Assembly: GCA_964412385.1 (NCBI GenBank)
Contig: CAYPOV010000263.1
Location: 1 to 6,664, forward strand
Length of the DNA stretch: 6,664 nt
Origin: JBGSYN01 sp964412385
Lineage (GTDB): Bacteria; Pseudomonadota; Alphaproteobacteria; Geminicoccales; Geminicoccaceae
Direction of reading: 5' to 3'
Position numbers and translations under genes: made by a program. The stretch's first letter is position 1, and each line of letters opens with the position of its first letter. The notes below the pieces were generated by a model. That model saw only the letters and a program-made list of their open reading frames with translations, was not told the origin of the DNA and did not search any database. This document shows positions 1 through 6,395 of the stretch, in pieces.

Positions 1-1
1 A

Positions 2-35
2 GGCCCCGCCGATTTGCGGCGCGGCCGTTTTCTTT
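2..35 (+). terminator. Rho-independent terminator of an upstream gene
   Basis: Ten-position arms at 2-11 and 17-26 pair with one C/C mismatch around a five-base loop (ATTTG, 12-16). The stem is almost entirely G+C. It is followed at once by G and then TTTTCTTT (28-35), the T-rich tract expected on the plus strand. It would end transcription of a plus-strand gene left of the window and insulate the methyltransferase from read-through. Confidence 0.7.
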
Positions 36-150
36 GTGCTGCACGCAAAGAGTGCGCATAGGCCTGCCTGAATTTAATCTTGCGCATTACGGCGCCGGCC
101 GTTGAACTGGGCTATGGTCCTCTACTGGGGAAGGAGCGTTCGCCTTCCTC

Positions 151-167
151 GGGTGGGTCGGGTCGGG
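151..167 (+). other. Canonical G-quadruplex motif
   Basis: The plus strand reads GGGTGGGTCGGGTCGGG: four G3 runs separated by loops of 1, 2 and 2 bases. This meets the strict G3 quadruplex definition, and such short loops are known to give very stable structures. It lies about 110 bases upstream of the methyltransferase start and upstream of the -10 box at 241-246, so it would act on promoter DNA or on a longer leader transcript. It sits beside a hairpin whose arms are GGAAGG (129-134) and CCTTCC (143-148). Any regulatory role is inference. Confidence 0.55.
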
Positions 168-215
168 TTGTTTAAGGAGCAGCCGAGAGATTTCTGCGGC
201 GTGATCAATTCCTTG

Positions 216-246
216 TGGTCAAACTGTCGAAAATACGACATATAAT
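216..246 (+). promoter_or_regulatory. Candidate promoter of the methyltransferase gene
   Basis: TATAAT at 241-246 matches the sigma-70 -10 consensus exactly and lies in a local A+T-rich patch. The -35 element is poor: the best candidates are TGGTCA (216-221, 19-base spacer) and GTCAAA (218-223, 17-base spacer). Transcription would start near 252-254, leaving a leader of about 24 bases that contains the weak Shine-Dalgarno AAAGAG (262-267), nine bases before the ATG at 277. The weak -35 box suggests a modest or activator-dependent promoter. Confidence 0.45.
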
Positions 247-276
247 TGCGCTCAGGCGACTAAAGAGTAAAATTCC

Positions 277-1212
277 ATGTCCGTATTTTCTGCAGAAAAC
301 CAAGGGAAACTGGACCTACATGAGGTCTATAACTTCTCAGACCCTCGAGCCTACTTTTCAAGACTTGAGCCACTTGATTATGCGATTCCAGATCAAGCGC
401 GGCCGATATTCCGCCGTCTGATCGACCAAATTCGACACTGCAAGCATCGAGATCGCGGGAAGACCGCTGTCACGGTGTTGGATCTAGGATGTTCTTACGG
501 GGTGAATGCGGCGACCTTGAAACATGGCCGCACCATGAAGGATCTTTTTCGCCTCTATGCGAGCGGCAGTGCCGCCTTTTCGACTGCGGCTCTGAAGGAA
601 CGCGATCGTTCTCTATGGAGCCGTTCGAGATCGGACGCGGATCTGAGCATCATTGGCCTCGACGTCTCTCAACCGGCTATCGACTACGGCGTTACGAGCG
701 AACTTCTCGATCAGGGATTCGCCGTCAACCTTGAGAATGAAGCATTGCCCGATGGTCTTCGCAAGGCGATGACTGATGTCGATATTATTATCTCGACCGG
801 ATGTGTCGGCTATGTCGGATCGAAAACCTTCAAGACCTTAGTCTCGGCATCTCGTGCCGCTGAGCGGCCCTGGATCGCCTCGTTTGTTTTGCGAATGTTT
901 GACTATCATTCAATCGATGCGTCGCTTGCAAGTTTCGGTTATGTGACGGAAAAGCTCGGCGATCGCCTCTATCAGCAGAGGAAATTCGATAACCAGAGCG
1001 AACGGGATCACGCGCTTGAGGCGCTGCAGGCGCGCGGGCTCGGAGGGCACCCGAAAGAGGCGGACGGGCACTACTATGCCGAATTCTATCTCTCTCGACC
1101 GGCGCAGGATGTCGAGGATGAACCGATCGATACACTCCTCGGGGGCGACGGTCAGAGAGGCTCAACCGGGCTGGGCGAAATGGATGCGACCGCGGCGGTG
1201 ACTTCGATGTGA
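277..1212 (+). CDS. Class I SAM-dependent methyltransferase
   Basis: Predicted cytoplasmic methyltransferase of 311 residues using S-adenosylmethionine; the substrate cannot be named. The Rossmann-fold motif I is clear at residues 67-78 (VLDLGCSYGVNA, glycines 71 and 75). The post-I strand IIGLDVS (125-131) ends in Asp129, the usual ribose-binding acidic residue. DVDIIISTGCVGYV (167-180) fits motif IV. An insertion of about 40 residues (84-122) between motif I and the next strand is longer than in minimal enzymes. The last 35 or so residues, after FYLSRPA, are Gly/Asp-rich and look disordered. The ATG at 277 was chosen because it follows a weak AAAGAG site and a TATAAT box. The gene stands 72 bases before the DUF3179 gene on the same strand, so they could be co-transcribed, but their functions suggest no obvious link. 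Confidence 0.8.
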   Translation: MSVFSAENQGKLDLHEVYNFSDPRAYFSRLEPLDYAIPDQARPIFRRLIDQIRHCKHRDRGKTAVTVLDLGCSYGVNAATLKHGRTMKDLFRLYASGSAAFSTAALKERDRSLWSRSRSDADLSIIGLDVSQPAIDYGVTSELLDQGFAVNLENEALPDGLRKAMTDVDIIISTGCVGYVGSKTFKTLVSASRAAERPWIASFVLRMFDYHSIDASLASFGYVTEKLGDRLYQQRKFDNQSERDHALEALQARGLGGHPKEADGHYYAEFYLSRPAQDVEDEPIDTLLGGDGQRGSTGLGEMDATAAVTSM

Positions 1213-1284
1213 CGGAGTTTGTATCGCTTGGATCGGGTCTCTGGGTAATTGTTCCGGATGTGAACAATTTGAGAGATCCAGTGA

Positions 1285-2622
1285 ATGCGCATTTCCTTCT
1301 ACCTGACCCGCATCGTTCTCGTGGTTTTCTTGGTCTTGCGGACGGGCGATTTTGTTCAAGCCAAGAACGAAGACGCGGATGGACTGGCGCGAGCGCTCCT
1401 GGAAGGAAACGTCGAAACACGCCTCGTGGTACTCAGAAAAATTAGAGAACGTGACAATACTGATCTCGTCGCACCTCTCATCGAACTTCTCCGCTTCTTG
1501 ACGATCGAGCGCACAGCCGTTGCGCAAACCCTGACGGCACTCACTGACGAGGATATTGGCGCTGACTGGCATGGTTGGATGCTTTGGCAGGAGGCTCACC
1601 CTGAAATCGAGCCTTATGACGGCTACGATGCCTTCAAGGCCGATCTCGTTGCCCGAATCGATCCGAATTTCCGGCTATTTCTCGAGCCGGATATCGCTCA
1701 TGAGATTAGGCTTGAGGAAATCGCATGGGGTGGCGTGCTCAAGGACGGCATCCCTGCACTCGACAACCCGACATTCCTCGACCCTGGAGATGCCGACTAT
1801 CTGACGCCGGATGAGCTGGTATTCGGTGTCTCGATCAACGGCGATACCCGCGCCTACCCGCTGCGGATCATGGATTGGCATGAAATGGCCAATGATGTGG
1901 TCGGTGGTGTTCCCGTGGCCTTGGCGTACTGCACGCTGTGCGGTTCGGGAATACTGTTCGATACCACAAACGAGCAAGGCGAGGGGCCCTATATCTTTGG
2001 CTCATCGGGCTTTCTTTATCGCTCCAACAAGCTCATGTATGACCATGGGACACATTCGCTCTGGAACCAGTTCACGGGCCGTCCCGTTGTTGGCGAACTC
2101 ACCGGCTCCGATATCGAACTTCCACTGCTTCCAGTGACCATCACCTCATGGGACGAGTGGCAAGAACGCCATCCGACAACCAAAGTGCTCTCTCTCGACA
2201 CCGGACATCAACGCGACTACACGCCGGGCCGACCCTATGGCGAATACTTTGCAAGTCCTGAATTGATGTTCCCGGCGCGTGTCGAGGACACCTCTCTACC
2301 GCCCAAGGCCTACGTTTTCCGAGCGCGCCGAAACGGCGAGGACAAGGCATGGCCCCTCGATTTGTTTCTGGAAGAGACAATCATCCATGATGACATCGCC
2401 GGCGATCCGGTGGTGTTGTTTGGCAATCCCGAGACCCGAACAGTGCGCGCCTATTTATCCGACGGGCGTGAGTTCCAAGACGCTGAAGGGCGTCTTCTTT
2501 CGGAGACTTCTGAATTCGAGCTGAGTGAAGAGGCACTGATCGGTGCGGATTGTTCGCACTTCAATCGCCTTCCCGGACATATCGGCTATTGGTTTGCCTA
2601 TCAGAACTATCGAGGGAATTAG
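1285..2622 (+). CDS. Exported DUF3179 domain-containing protein
   Basis: Protein of 445 residues. Residues 1-26 look like a Sec signal peptide (Arg-containing start, hydrophobic core VLVVFLVL, likely cleavage after VQA), so it should act outside the cytoplasm. Residues 30-88 are helical and leucine-rich, resembling a short HEAT-like segment. The DUF3179 domain follows: VFGVSINGDTRAYPL (179-193), the HE and ND pairs in WHEMANDVVGG (198-208), AYCTLCGSG (214-222), a G-SGFLYRSNKLMYD-HGTHSLWNQ stretch (about 239-262) and SWDEWQERHP (288-297). The closing GHIGYWFAY (431-439) is also typical. Biochemical function of the family is unknown. The CxxC pair (Cys216, Cys219) could bind metal or be redox-active, but that is inference; members more often read CPLC, here CTLC. 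The start follows a weak GAGAG site. Confidence 0.85.
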   Translation: MRISFYLTRIVLVVFLVLRTGDFVQAKNEDADGLARALLEGNVETRLVVLRKIRERDNTDLVAPLIELLRFLTIERTAVAQTLTALTDEDIGADWHGWMLWQEAHPEIEPYDGYDAFKADLVARIDPNFRLFLEPDIAHEIRLEEIAWGGVLKDGIPALDNPTFLDPGDADYLTPDELVFGVSINGDTRAYPLRIMDWHEMANDVVGGVPVALAYCTLCGSGILFDTTNEQGEGPYIFGSSGFLYRSNKLMYDHGTHSLWNQFTGRPVVGELTGSDIELPLLPVTITSWDEWQERHPTTKVLSLDTGHQRDYTPGRPYGEYFASPELMFPARVEDTSLPPKAYVFRARRNGEDKAWPLDLFLEETIIHDDIAGDPVVLFGNPETRTVRAYLSDGREFQDAEGRLLSETSEFELSEEALIGADCSHFNRLPGHIGYWFAYQNYRGN

Positions 2623-2726
2623 GCGGCCATTGCTGCTTTTTGTGCCAAGAATGGGAATAACTGGACTTGAGCGAGCAAGTTTGAGTCAATTAAAGGTTGC
2701 CTAAACTAACCCTTGGCGAATGAGTT

Positions 2727-3900
2727 ATGTCCACGAACGAAGAAAACTATCTTCGGCGTGAATTGTATGAGCGCGTCTGCCTCGACACGGTCATCTTCGA
2801 TTTTTTGCAAGAATCGACGCTGGGCGGGATCTTGTACTGGGATATCGAACAACCCGAGAATCAATGGGTCAGTCCCAGCTTAAACGAGACCTTGGTTTTT
2901 CAGATGACGAGGCACCGGACAGTGCCAGCTGGTGGTCTGCGAGGATGGATCCCGAGGACCGCGAGCGCGCGGCTGTAGGCTTAGAGCGACACCGAGAGGA
3001 TCCTGCTCAGCCATATGATGAGATTCTTCGTTATCGTCACAAGAATGGCTCGATTGTTTGGGTTCGCTGTCGCGGCATCATCATTCGCGATGATGCCAAT
3101 CGTCCTATTCGCATGTTGGGTGCACACACCGACGTGACGGCCCTCAAAGCGATTGAGACAGAACTAGGGGGCCGCAACACAGAGCTGTCGTCTCAGAACG
3201 AGGAACTTCAGGACTTCACTGCATTGGTCGCCCATGAACTTCGAGCGCCCTTGCGAGGAGTTCTGGCACTAATGCATGAACTTGACGAGGACCATAGCGA
3301 GGTTCTCGACGATGACACTCGTGAGTTGATCGCCATGGCCATCGAGCGTGTCGAACGTCTGCAGCGATCGGTCAACGGGCTCCTAGACTATGCGCGGTTT
3401 GGCGGAAATACAGCATCGAAGACCTCTGTGGCGCTCGATCAAATCGTCCTCGAATGTCTTGATGAACTCAATGTGCGGCATGCCGCGACTGTTGAATTCG
3501 ACGCCGACCTGCCGCCCTTGCGGGCTGATCGCGCCTGCCGCCCTTGCGGGCTGATCGCGAATGGATGATACGATTGTTTCGCGAGCTATTGGCAAACTCT
3601 ATCGATCATCATAATGGCAAGAAAGAACTCCGGATTGCTGTTCGCGGCCACTACGAAAAGAATCACCTCGACGTCCGAATTTCCGACAATGGCCCAGGCA
3701 TTCCTGAAAAACACTCAATAGAGATATTTGATATTTTCCGAACCCTTGAGAATAAACGCAAAACCACCAGTAGTGGGGTCGGATTGACAATTGTGAAGAA
3801 AATCGTCGATAGTCTCAATAGGAATATAAGTATTGGTCAGGGGTTGGATGGACGTGGTGCCACATTTGTACTCAGACTTCCGCTGAAAGTAATTTGTTGA
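2727..3900 (+). pseudogene. PAS sensor histidine kinase broken by two frameshifts
   Basis: Once a PAS-HisKA-HATPase sensor kinase. Three frames must be joined. Frame one runs from ATG 2727 to about 2894, then a one-base loss in the GG/TTTTT run (2894-2900) moves the reading to frame two, which continues to TGA 3566. A 26-bp tandem duplication (3508-3559) moves the rest to a third frame, ending at TGA 3898. Restoring one base and removing one copy gives exactly 1149 bases, 382 residues. The restored protein has a PAS domain (about 25-140, with YRHKNGSIVWVRCRG), a coiled-coil linker, an H box ALVAHELRAPLRG with phosphoacceptor His170 (codon 3233-3235), an N box ELLANSID, DNGPGIP, and GVGLTIVKKIV. 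It has no membrane segment, so it would be cytosolic. It lies 37 bases before a receiver gene, its likely partner. Left uncorrected, the longest piece (ATG 2864 to 3568) has the H box but no ATPase domain. Sequencing or assembly error is possible. Confidence 0.8.
3508..3559 (+). repeat. Exact 26-bp tandem duplication inside the kinase gene
   Basis: Copy one is 3508-3533 and copy two 3534-3559; the two are identical and flanking bases differ, so the repeat is exactly two units. Since 26 is not a multiple of three, it shifts the reading frame. Deleting one copy gives the continuous segment DLPPLRADREWMIRLFRELL, which runs correctly into the N box of the ATPase domain. Replication slippage is the simplest origin; a mis-assembled read is the alternative. 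Confidence 0.9.
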
Positions 3901-3937
3901 TGCGTTCTATTACCAACTGTACGGATTGTAATGTGTT

Positions 3938-4375
3938 ATGCCCGATCGCCATCAAATCACGTTTGTCTTGGTTGAAGACGACGAGGTCGATGTCAGGGTT
4001 TTCAGGCGTATCGTTGCCAGCCTTCCCAATCCGCCGAAAATCGTGGTTGCCGAAAACGGTGCCGATGCGCTCGACCTCTTGAAGGGTTGCAATGGCCGCC
4101 GTCCGCCTCCGCACCCCTTTGTACTCTTTCTCGATATGCAGATACCACGCATGAGTGGCCTTGAGGTGCTGGACGCGATACGCAGCGATCCCGAACTGCT
4201 GCCCACTCTGGTTTTTGGATATTCGGGTTCCGATCACCGGCGCGATATCAATGATGCCTATGACGGGAGTATCGCAGGATACCTAGTTAAATTGATGCGG
4301 GTCGGGGAATTCAAGGAAAAGCTCCTAAAGATCCATGAATTCCTCAGCACCATTGAGTTGCCCGAAACAGCCTAG
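3938..4375 (+). CDS. Rcp1-type single-domain response regulator
   Basis: Receiver-only protein of 145 residues with no output domain, likely a phosphorelay shuttle or a protein-interaction regulator. The acidic pocket is in LVEDDEVD (11-18; Glu13, Asp14, Asp15). The phosphoacceptor is Asp66 in LFLDMQIPRMSG. Ser96 fits the conserved Thr/Ser switch position, and Lys118 in GYLVK is the conserved lysine. The proline that normally follows this lysine is Leu119, which may change the beta5-alpha5 loop. A loop of about nine residues (51-60, RRPPPHP) before beta3 is typical of the Rcp1 type. The gene follows the broken PAS kinase by 37 bases and was probably co-transcribed with it. Its ATG lacks a strong Shine-Dalgarno. 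It converges on the aldose epimerase gene, with five bases between the two stop codons. Confidence 0.85.
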   Translation: MPDRHQITFVLVEDDEVDVRVFRRIVASLPNPPKIVVAENGADALDLLKGCNGRRPPPHPFVLFLDMQIPRMSGLEVLDAIRSDPELLPTLVFGYSGSDHRRDINDAYDGSIAGYLVKLMRVGEFKEKLLKIHEFLSTIELPETA

Positions 4376-4385
4376 CCAACTCAAT
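4352..4385. repeat. Inverted repeat at the convergent gene junction
   Basis: ATTGAGTTG (4352-4360) and CAACTCAAT (4377-4385) are perfect nine-base arms around a 16-base loop. The receiver stop TAG lies in the loop and the epimerase stop lies in the right arm. It could act as a weak bidirectional terminator or pause hairpin, but it is A+T-rich and lacks a T tract on either side, so termination is uncertain. Confidence 0.4.
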
Positions 4386-5256
4386 TCGGCACGAAGCGCA
4401 CCGAACCATGGAGTGTTGCTCCAGGCGCAAGCGACACCAGACCCGTTCCCGCATCACGATCAAGGGGCCGGTTGACGGCATCGGCCACGTGCGTCACCGG
4501 CTCGACACAGAAGAAATCCTGGCCCGGCGGGACATAGACGACCAGATGGCTGAACAGCCGATCGGCTAGAATATCGAGCGCCTTGCCCTCGTTCCGCCAT
4601 TCGATGCGGGCGCGCTGATCCCATCCTCCGAAATTATGGTCCATTTCCAATTCCGCGAGCGGGCGCCGGTCATGAAAGTCCAGGTCGGCGGGCACGGCTG
4701 CGCGTTCTCGTGGGATATTGGTATCGTCCGGCAAATAGACGTGATCGACTTGGGCGGTGAGCTGTGCCCCTGGCAGGCGGTTGAAATAGGGATGAAGCCC
4801 GAGGCCTGCGGGCATCGTCGTTACACCCTCATTGCGCATGCCGATGGTTACGATCAGCGCATCTTCGCCCAGCTCGAAGAATTGCCAGGCGCGGTAGGGA
4901 AACGGCCAGTCGGGGTGATCGTAATGATAGCTGACGTGGATGCTGGTCTGACCTTGGCGGTCGACCTGCCATGCCTGTTTCAGTCCATGGCCATGGATCG
5001 CATGGATCGGCTGACCGTCGCCTTTGGGGATGGTGTAGCTCTTACCTTCCCAATTGAAGTGGGCGTGATCGATCCTGCCTGAAAAGGGTACGAGAGGAAA
5101 ACACGCGGTGTCGCCCGGTGACGGCGCCGTGGCTGCGGAGCTGCGCATGAGATCGAACTGGCCTTGACGAAACGCCAAGATGCAGCCGCCGAATTGCGGC
5201 GTGATCGCAAGGCTGAGATCGCCGCAATGCAGGCTCAAATCGTGATCGCTGGCCAT
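4381..5256 (-). CDS. Aldose 1-epimerase (mutarotase) family protein
   Basis: Cytoplasmic enzyme of 291 residues, near family length, expected to interconvert alpha and beta anomers of a hexose or related sugar. Family landmarks appear in order: PFSGRI (57-62, equivalent to the substrate-binding N-R-I segment), AIHGHG (86-91, His88), GLHPYF (153-158, His155 as likely acid catalyst), DHNF (206-209, Asp206), and CVEPVTHVADAVN (250-262, Glu252 as likely catalytic base). The reading frame stays open upstream into the neighbouring gene. I chose the ATG at 5256 because the protein homology begins there (DLSLHCGDLSLAITPQFGG) and because the upstream extension would cross a terminator. The Shine-Dalgarno is weak (GGAT about six bases before). 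The gene follows the sugar-binding protein gene by 79 bases in the same direction, fitting a sugar uptake and use cluster. Substrate unknown. Confidence 0.85.
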   Translation of the reverse strand: MASDHDLSLHCGDLSLAITPQFGGCILAFRQGQFDLMRSSAATAPSPGDTACFPLVPFSGRIDHAHFNWEGKSYTIPKGDGQPIHAIHGHGLKQAWQVDRQGQTSIHVSYHYDHPDWPFPYRAWQFFELGEDALIVTIGMRNEGVTTMPAGLGLHPYFNRLPGAQLTAQVDHVYLPDDTNIPRERAAVPADLDFHDRRPLAELEMDHNFGGWDQRARIEWRNEGKALDILADRLFSHLVVYVPPGQDFFCVEPVTHVADAVNRPLDRDAGTGLVSLAPGATLHGSVRFVPN

Positions 5257-5274
5257 ATCACATCCGATTGTTAT

Positions 5275-5322
5275 GAAATTAAACGAAAGAACGCCCCCGG
5301 AGACCGGAGGCGTTCCCTTTCG
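5275..5322 (-). terminator. Rho-independent terminator after the sugar-binding protein gene
   Basis: Arms 5290-5300 and 5304-5314 pair over eleven positions with one C/A mismatch and a three-base loop. The stem extends with CGAAAG (5284-5289) against CTTTCG (5317-5322) across a two-base bulge. Read on the minus strand, the hairpin is followed by TTTAATTTC (5283-5275). It starts 13 bases past the binding-protein stop. Leaky termination here would give much more binding protein than epimerase, a common arrangement in sugar transport operons. Confidence 0.75.
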
Positions 5323-5335
5323 TGTTGGTTTGGAC

Positions 5336-6340
5336 TTACCCGCCGATGCAGGTATCCGCATTCTCAGGCGTGCAAACGTCGAGACCGGTATAGGTGGGGT
5401 CTTCCGGCTGCGTGCCGTCTTTGATGAGATCGTGGAGGGCATACATGACAGTGTAGCCCATCTCGAACGGCCGCTGGCCGACCTGGCCGAGCGACAATCC
5501 TTCGTTCATCAAATCCATCTGAACCGGAAGCGTGTCCGCCACGATCAAGGCGAGCGATCCGCTATCGATCCGATCCTTGTGCTGGCTTGCCACGTTGCGA
5601 TAGGCGTCAGGCACGAACTGCGGGAACCCGCCTGTTGGCAAGAACGCGTCAAGTTCCGGATAGCGTGCGAGGATATCCTCCATCTGCTGCACCGATCTCG
5701 GAAAATCGTCATCGGTGTAGACGGGGCAGCCATCCACCTCGGTCCAGCCATTGGTTTCTTCGAGGCGCTCGCCCGGAGGCTCGCTGCTTTCCGTTCCGGA
5801 CAGAACATCGCGAATGCCCTGCATGCGCTCATTGTGGTTGGCGGCGGCCGCACCACCCGATTGAATGCAAAGCGTTCCGCCTTCGGGCTTCACTTCCTGG
5901 GCGAGCTTGGCGAGATTGGCACCGATGTCATAGTTCTTGGTGCCGATATAGGCGACACGAAGGTCCTTATCCTGCTCGAGCAAGTCGCTGTCCCAGGTAA
6001 AGACGGGGATGCCCGCCTCGCTGGCCGAGCGCAGGGCTGTGGCCATGGCAGGTGCGTTTGAGGGTGCAACGGCAATGCCGTCGACCTGACGGGCGATCAG
6101 ATCGTTGACGATCTGAAGCTGCTCTTCACCGCCGCCATGCTCGCCCGGGCCGATATAGAGGCATTCGATCGCCCCGCCGAGCTCGCCTTCGGCTTTTTTG
6201 CAGCCGTCGCGTGCTTGGTCGAAGAAGGGATTGTTGGTGGCTTTGGGGACCAGAGCGAAGACCATCGGATCTTGAGCCGATGCCTCATCAAATGCAAAAA
6301 TGGCCGAAACTGCTGCTGCGGCCAGTAGAGACTTCTTCAT
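5336..6340 (-). CDS. Periplasmic sugar-binding protein of an ABC transporter (RbsB-like, type I fold)
   Basis: Solute-binding protein of 334 residues that would capture a sugar in the periplasm and hand it to an ABC importer. The signal peptide is residues 1-22 (MKKSLLAAAAVSAIFAF, cleavage after ASA, mature start QDPMVFALVPK). The mature protein follows the Peripla_BP_4/RbsB pattern: ALVPKATNNPFFDQARDGCKKA (29-50), QLQIVNDLIARQVDGIAVAPSN (75-96), AGIPVFTWDSDL (109-120, with the typical ligand-binding Asp117), YIGTKNYDIG (131-140), and AFLPTGGFP (232-240). Six cysteines in the mature chain (47, 60, 158, 205, 323, 331) allow disulfides; the C-terminal pair is close together. I chose the ATG at 6340 over one 21 bases upstream because GGGAGG lies six bases before it and the signal peptide starts there. 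No ATPase gene is in view; the gene just upstream ends in an ABC-permease-like tail. The adjacent mutarotase supports a pyranose substrate, which I cannot name. Confidence 0.88.
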   Translation of the reverse strand: MKKSLLAAAAVSAIFAFDEASAQDPMVFALVPKATNNPFFDQARDGCKKAEGELGGAIECLYIGPGEHGGGEEQLQIVNDLIARQVDGIAVAPSNAPAMATALRSASEAGIPVFTWDSDLLEQDKDLRVAYIGTKNYDIGANLAKLAQEVKPEGGTLCIQSGGAAAANHNERMQGIRDVLSGTESSEPPGERLEETNGWTEVDGCPVYTDDDFPRSVQQMEDILARYPELDAFLPTGGFPQFVPDAYRNVASQHKDRIDSGSLALIVADTLPVQMDLMNEGLSLGQVGQRPFEMGYTVMYALHDLIKDGTQPEDPTYTGLDVCTPENADTCIGG

Positions 6341-6346
6341 TGAATA

Positions 6347-6352
6347 CCTCCC
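6347..6352 (-). promoter_or_regulatory. Strong ribosome binding site deciding the binding-protein start
   Basis: The minus strand reads GGGAGG six bases before the ATG at 6338-6340. This is the best Shine-Dalgarno in the window, fits a highly expressed periplasmic protein, and rules against the in-frame ATG at 6361. Confidence 0.8.
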
Positions 6353-6375
6353 AAAGGTCATGAAGACAGGGTCGA

Positions 6376-6395
6376 CCGCGGCCTGTTAGCCGCGG
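6376..6395 (-). other. GC-rich hairpin spanning the upstream stop codon
   Basis: CCGCGGC (6376-6382) and GCCGCGG (6389-6395) form a perfect seven-base stem with a six-base loop that holds the TAA stop of the transporter gene. There is no T tract on the minus strand, so it is not a typical terminator. Position between a transporter gene and its binding-protein gene suggests an mRNA-stabilising or processing hairpin protecting the downstream message; this is inference. Confidence 0.45.

Noticed and set aside
32..50. Second hairpin CTTTGTG/CGCAAAG right after the first terminator
   Set aside because: It has a G-T pair, a five-base loop and no T tract on either strand, so it is too weak to list separately.
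120..205. SRP RNA or 6S RNA in the leader, suggested by AAGGAGCAGCC and a hairpin with GCGTTCGC
   Set aside because: The conserved SRP tetraloop context is missing, and the central bubble with closing stem of 6S RNA could not be drawn.
830..1420. 196-codon minus-strand open frame opposite the methyltransferase and start of the DUF3179 gene
   Set aside because: Arg/Ser/Pro-rich composition with no domain; it overlaps two supported genes antisense.
2667..2707. Promoter before the kinase gene (TTGAGC or TTGAGT with TAAACT)
   Set aside because: Spacers are about 15 bases and the -10 matches are poor, so I could not support a specific promoter.
2892..2903. Programmed -1 frameshift at the T run in the PAS domain
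   Set aside because: The sequence does not fit the X-XXY-YYZ slippery heptamer, I saw no clear downstream pseudoknot, and a second unrelated frameshift lies downstream, so gene decay or sequencing error is simpler.
4636..5082. 148-codon open frame on the plus strand inside the epimerase gene
   Set aside because: It is a shadow of the aldose epimerase, whose catalytic motifs are intact on the other strand.
5257..5442. N-terminal extension of the epimerase to the ATG at 5442
   Set aside because: The extra 62 residues are basic and lack similarity to the family, overlap the end of the binding-protein gene and run through the terminator hairpin.
5273..6061. Long open frame on the plus strand opposite the sugar-binding protein gene
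   Set aside because: It is antisense to a clearly recognised gene with signal peptide, ribosome binding site and terminator; it has no recognisable domain and arises from GC-rich codon use.
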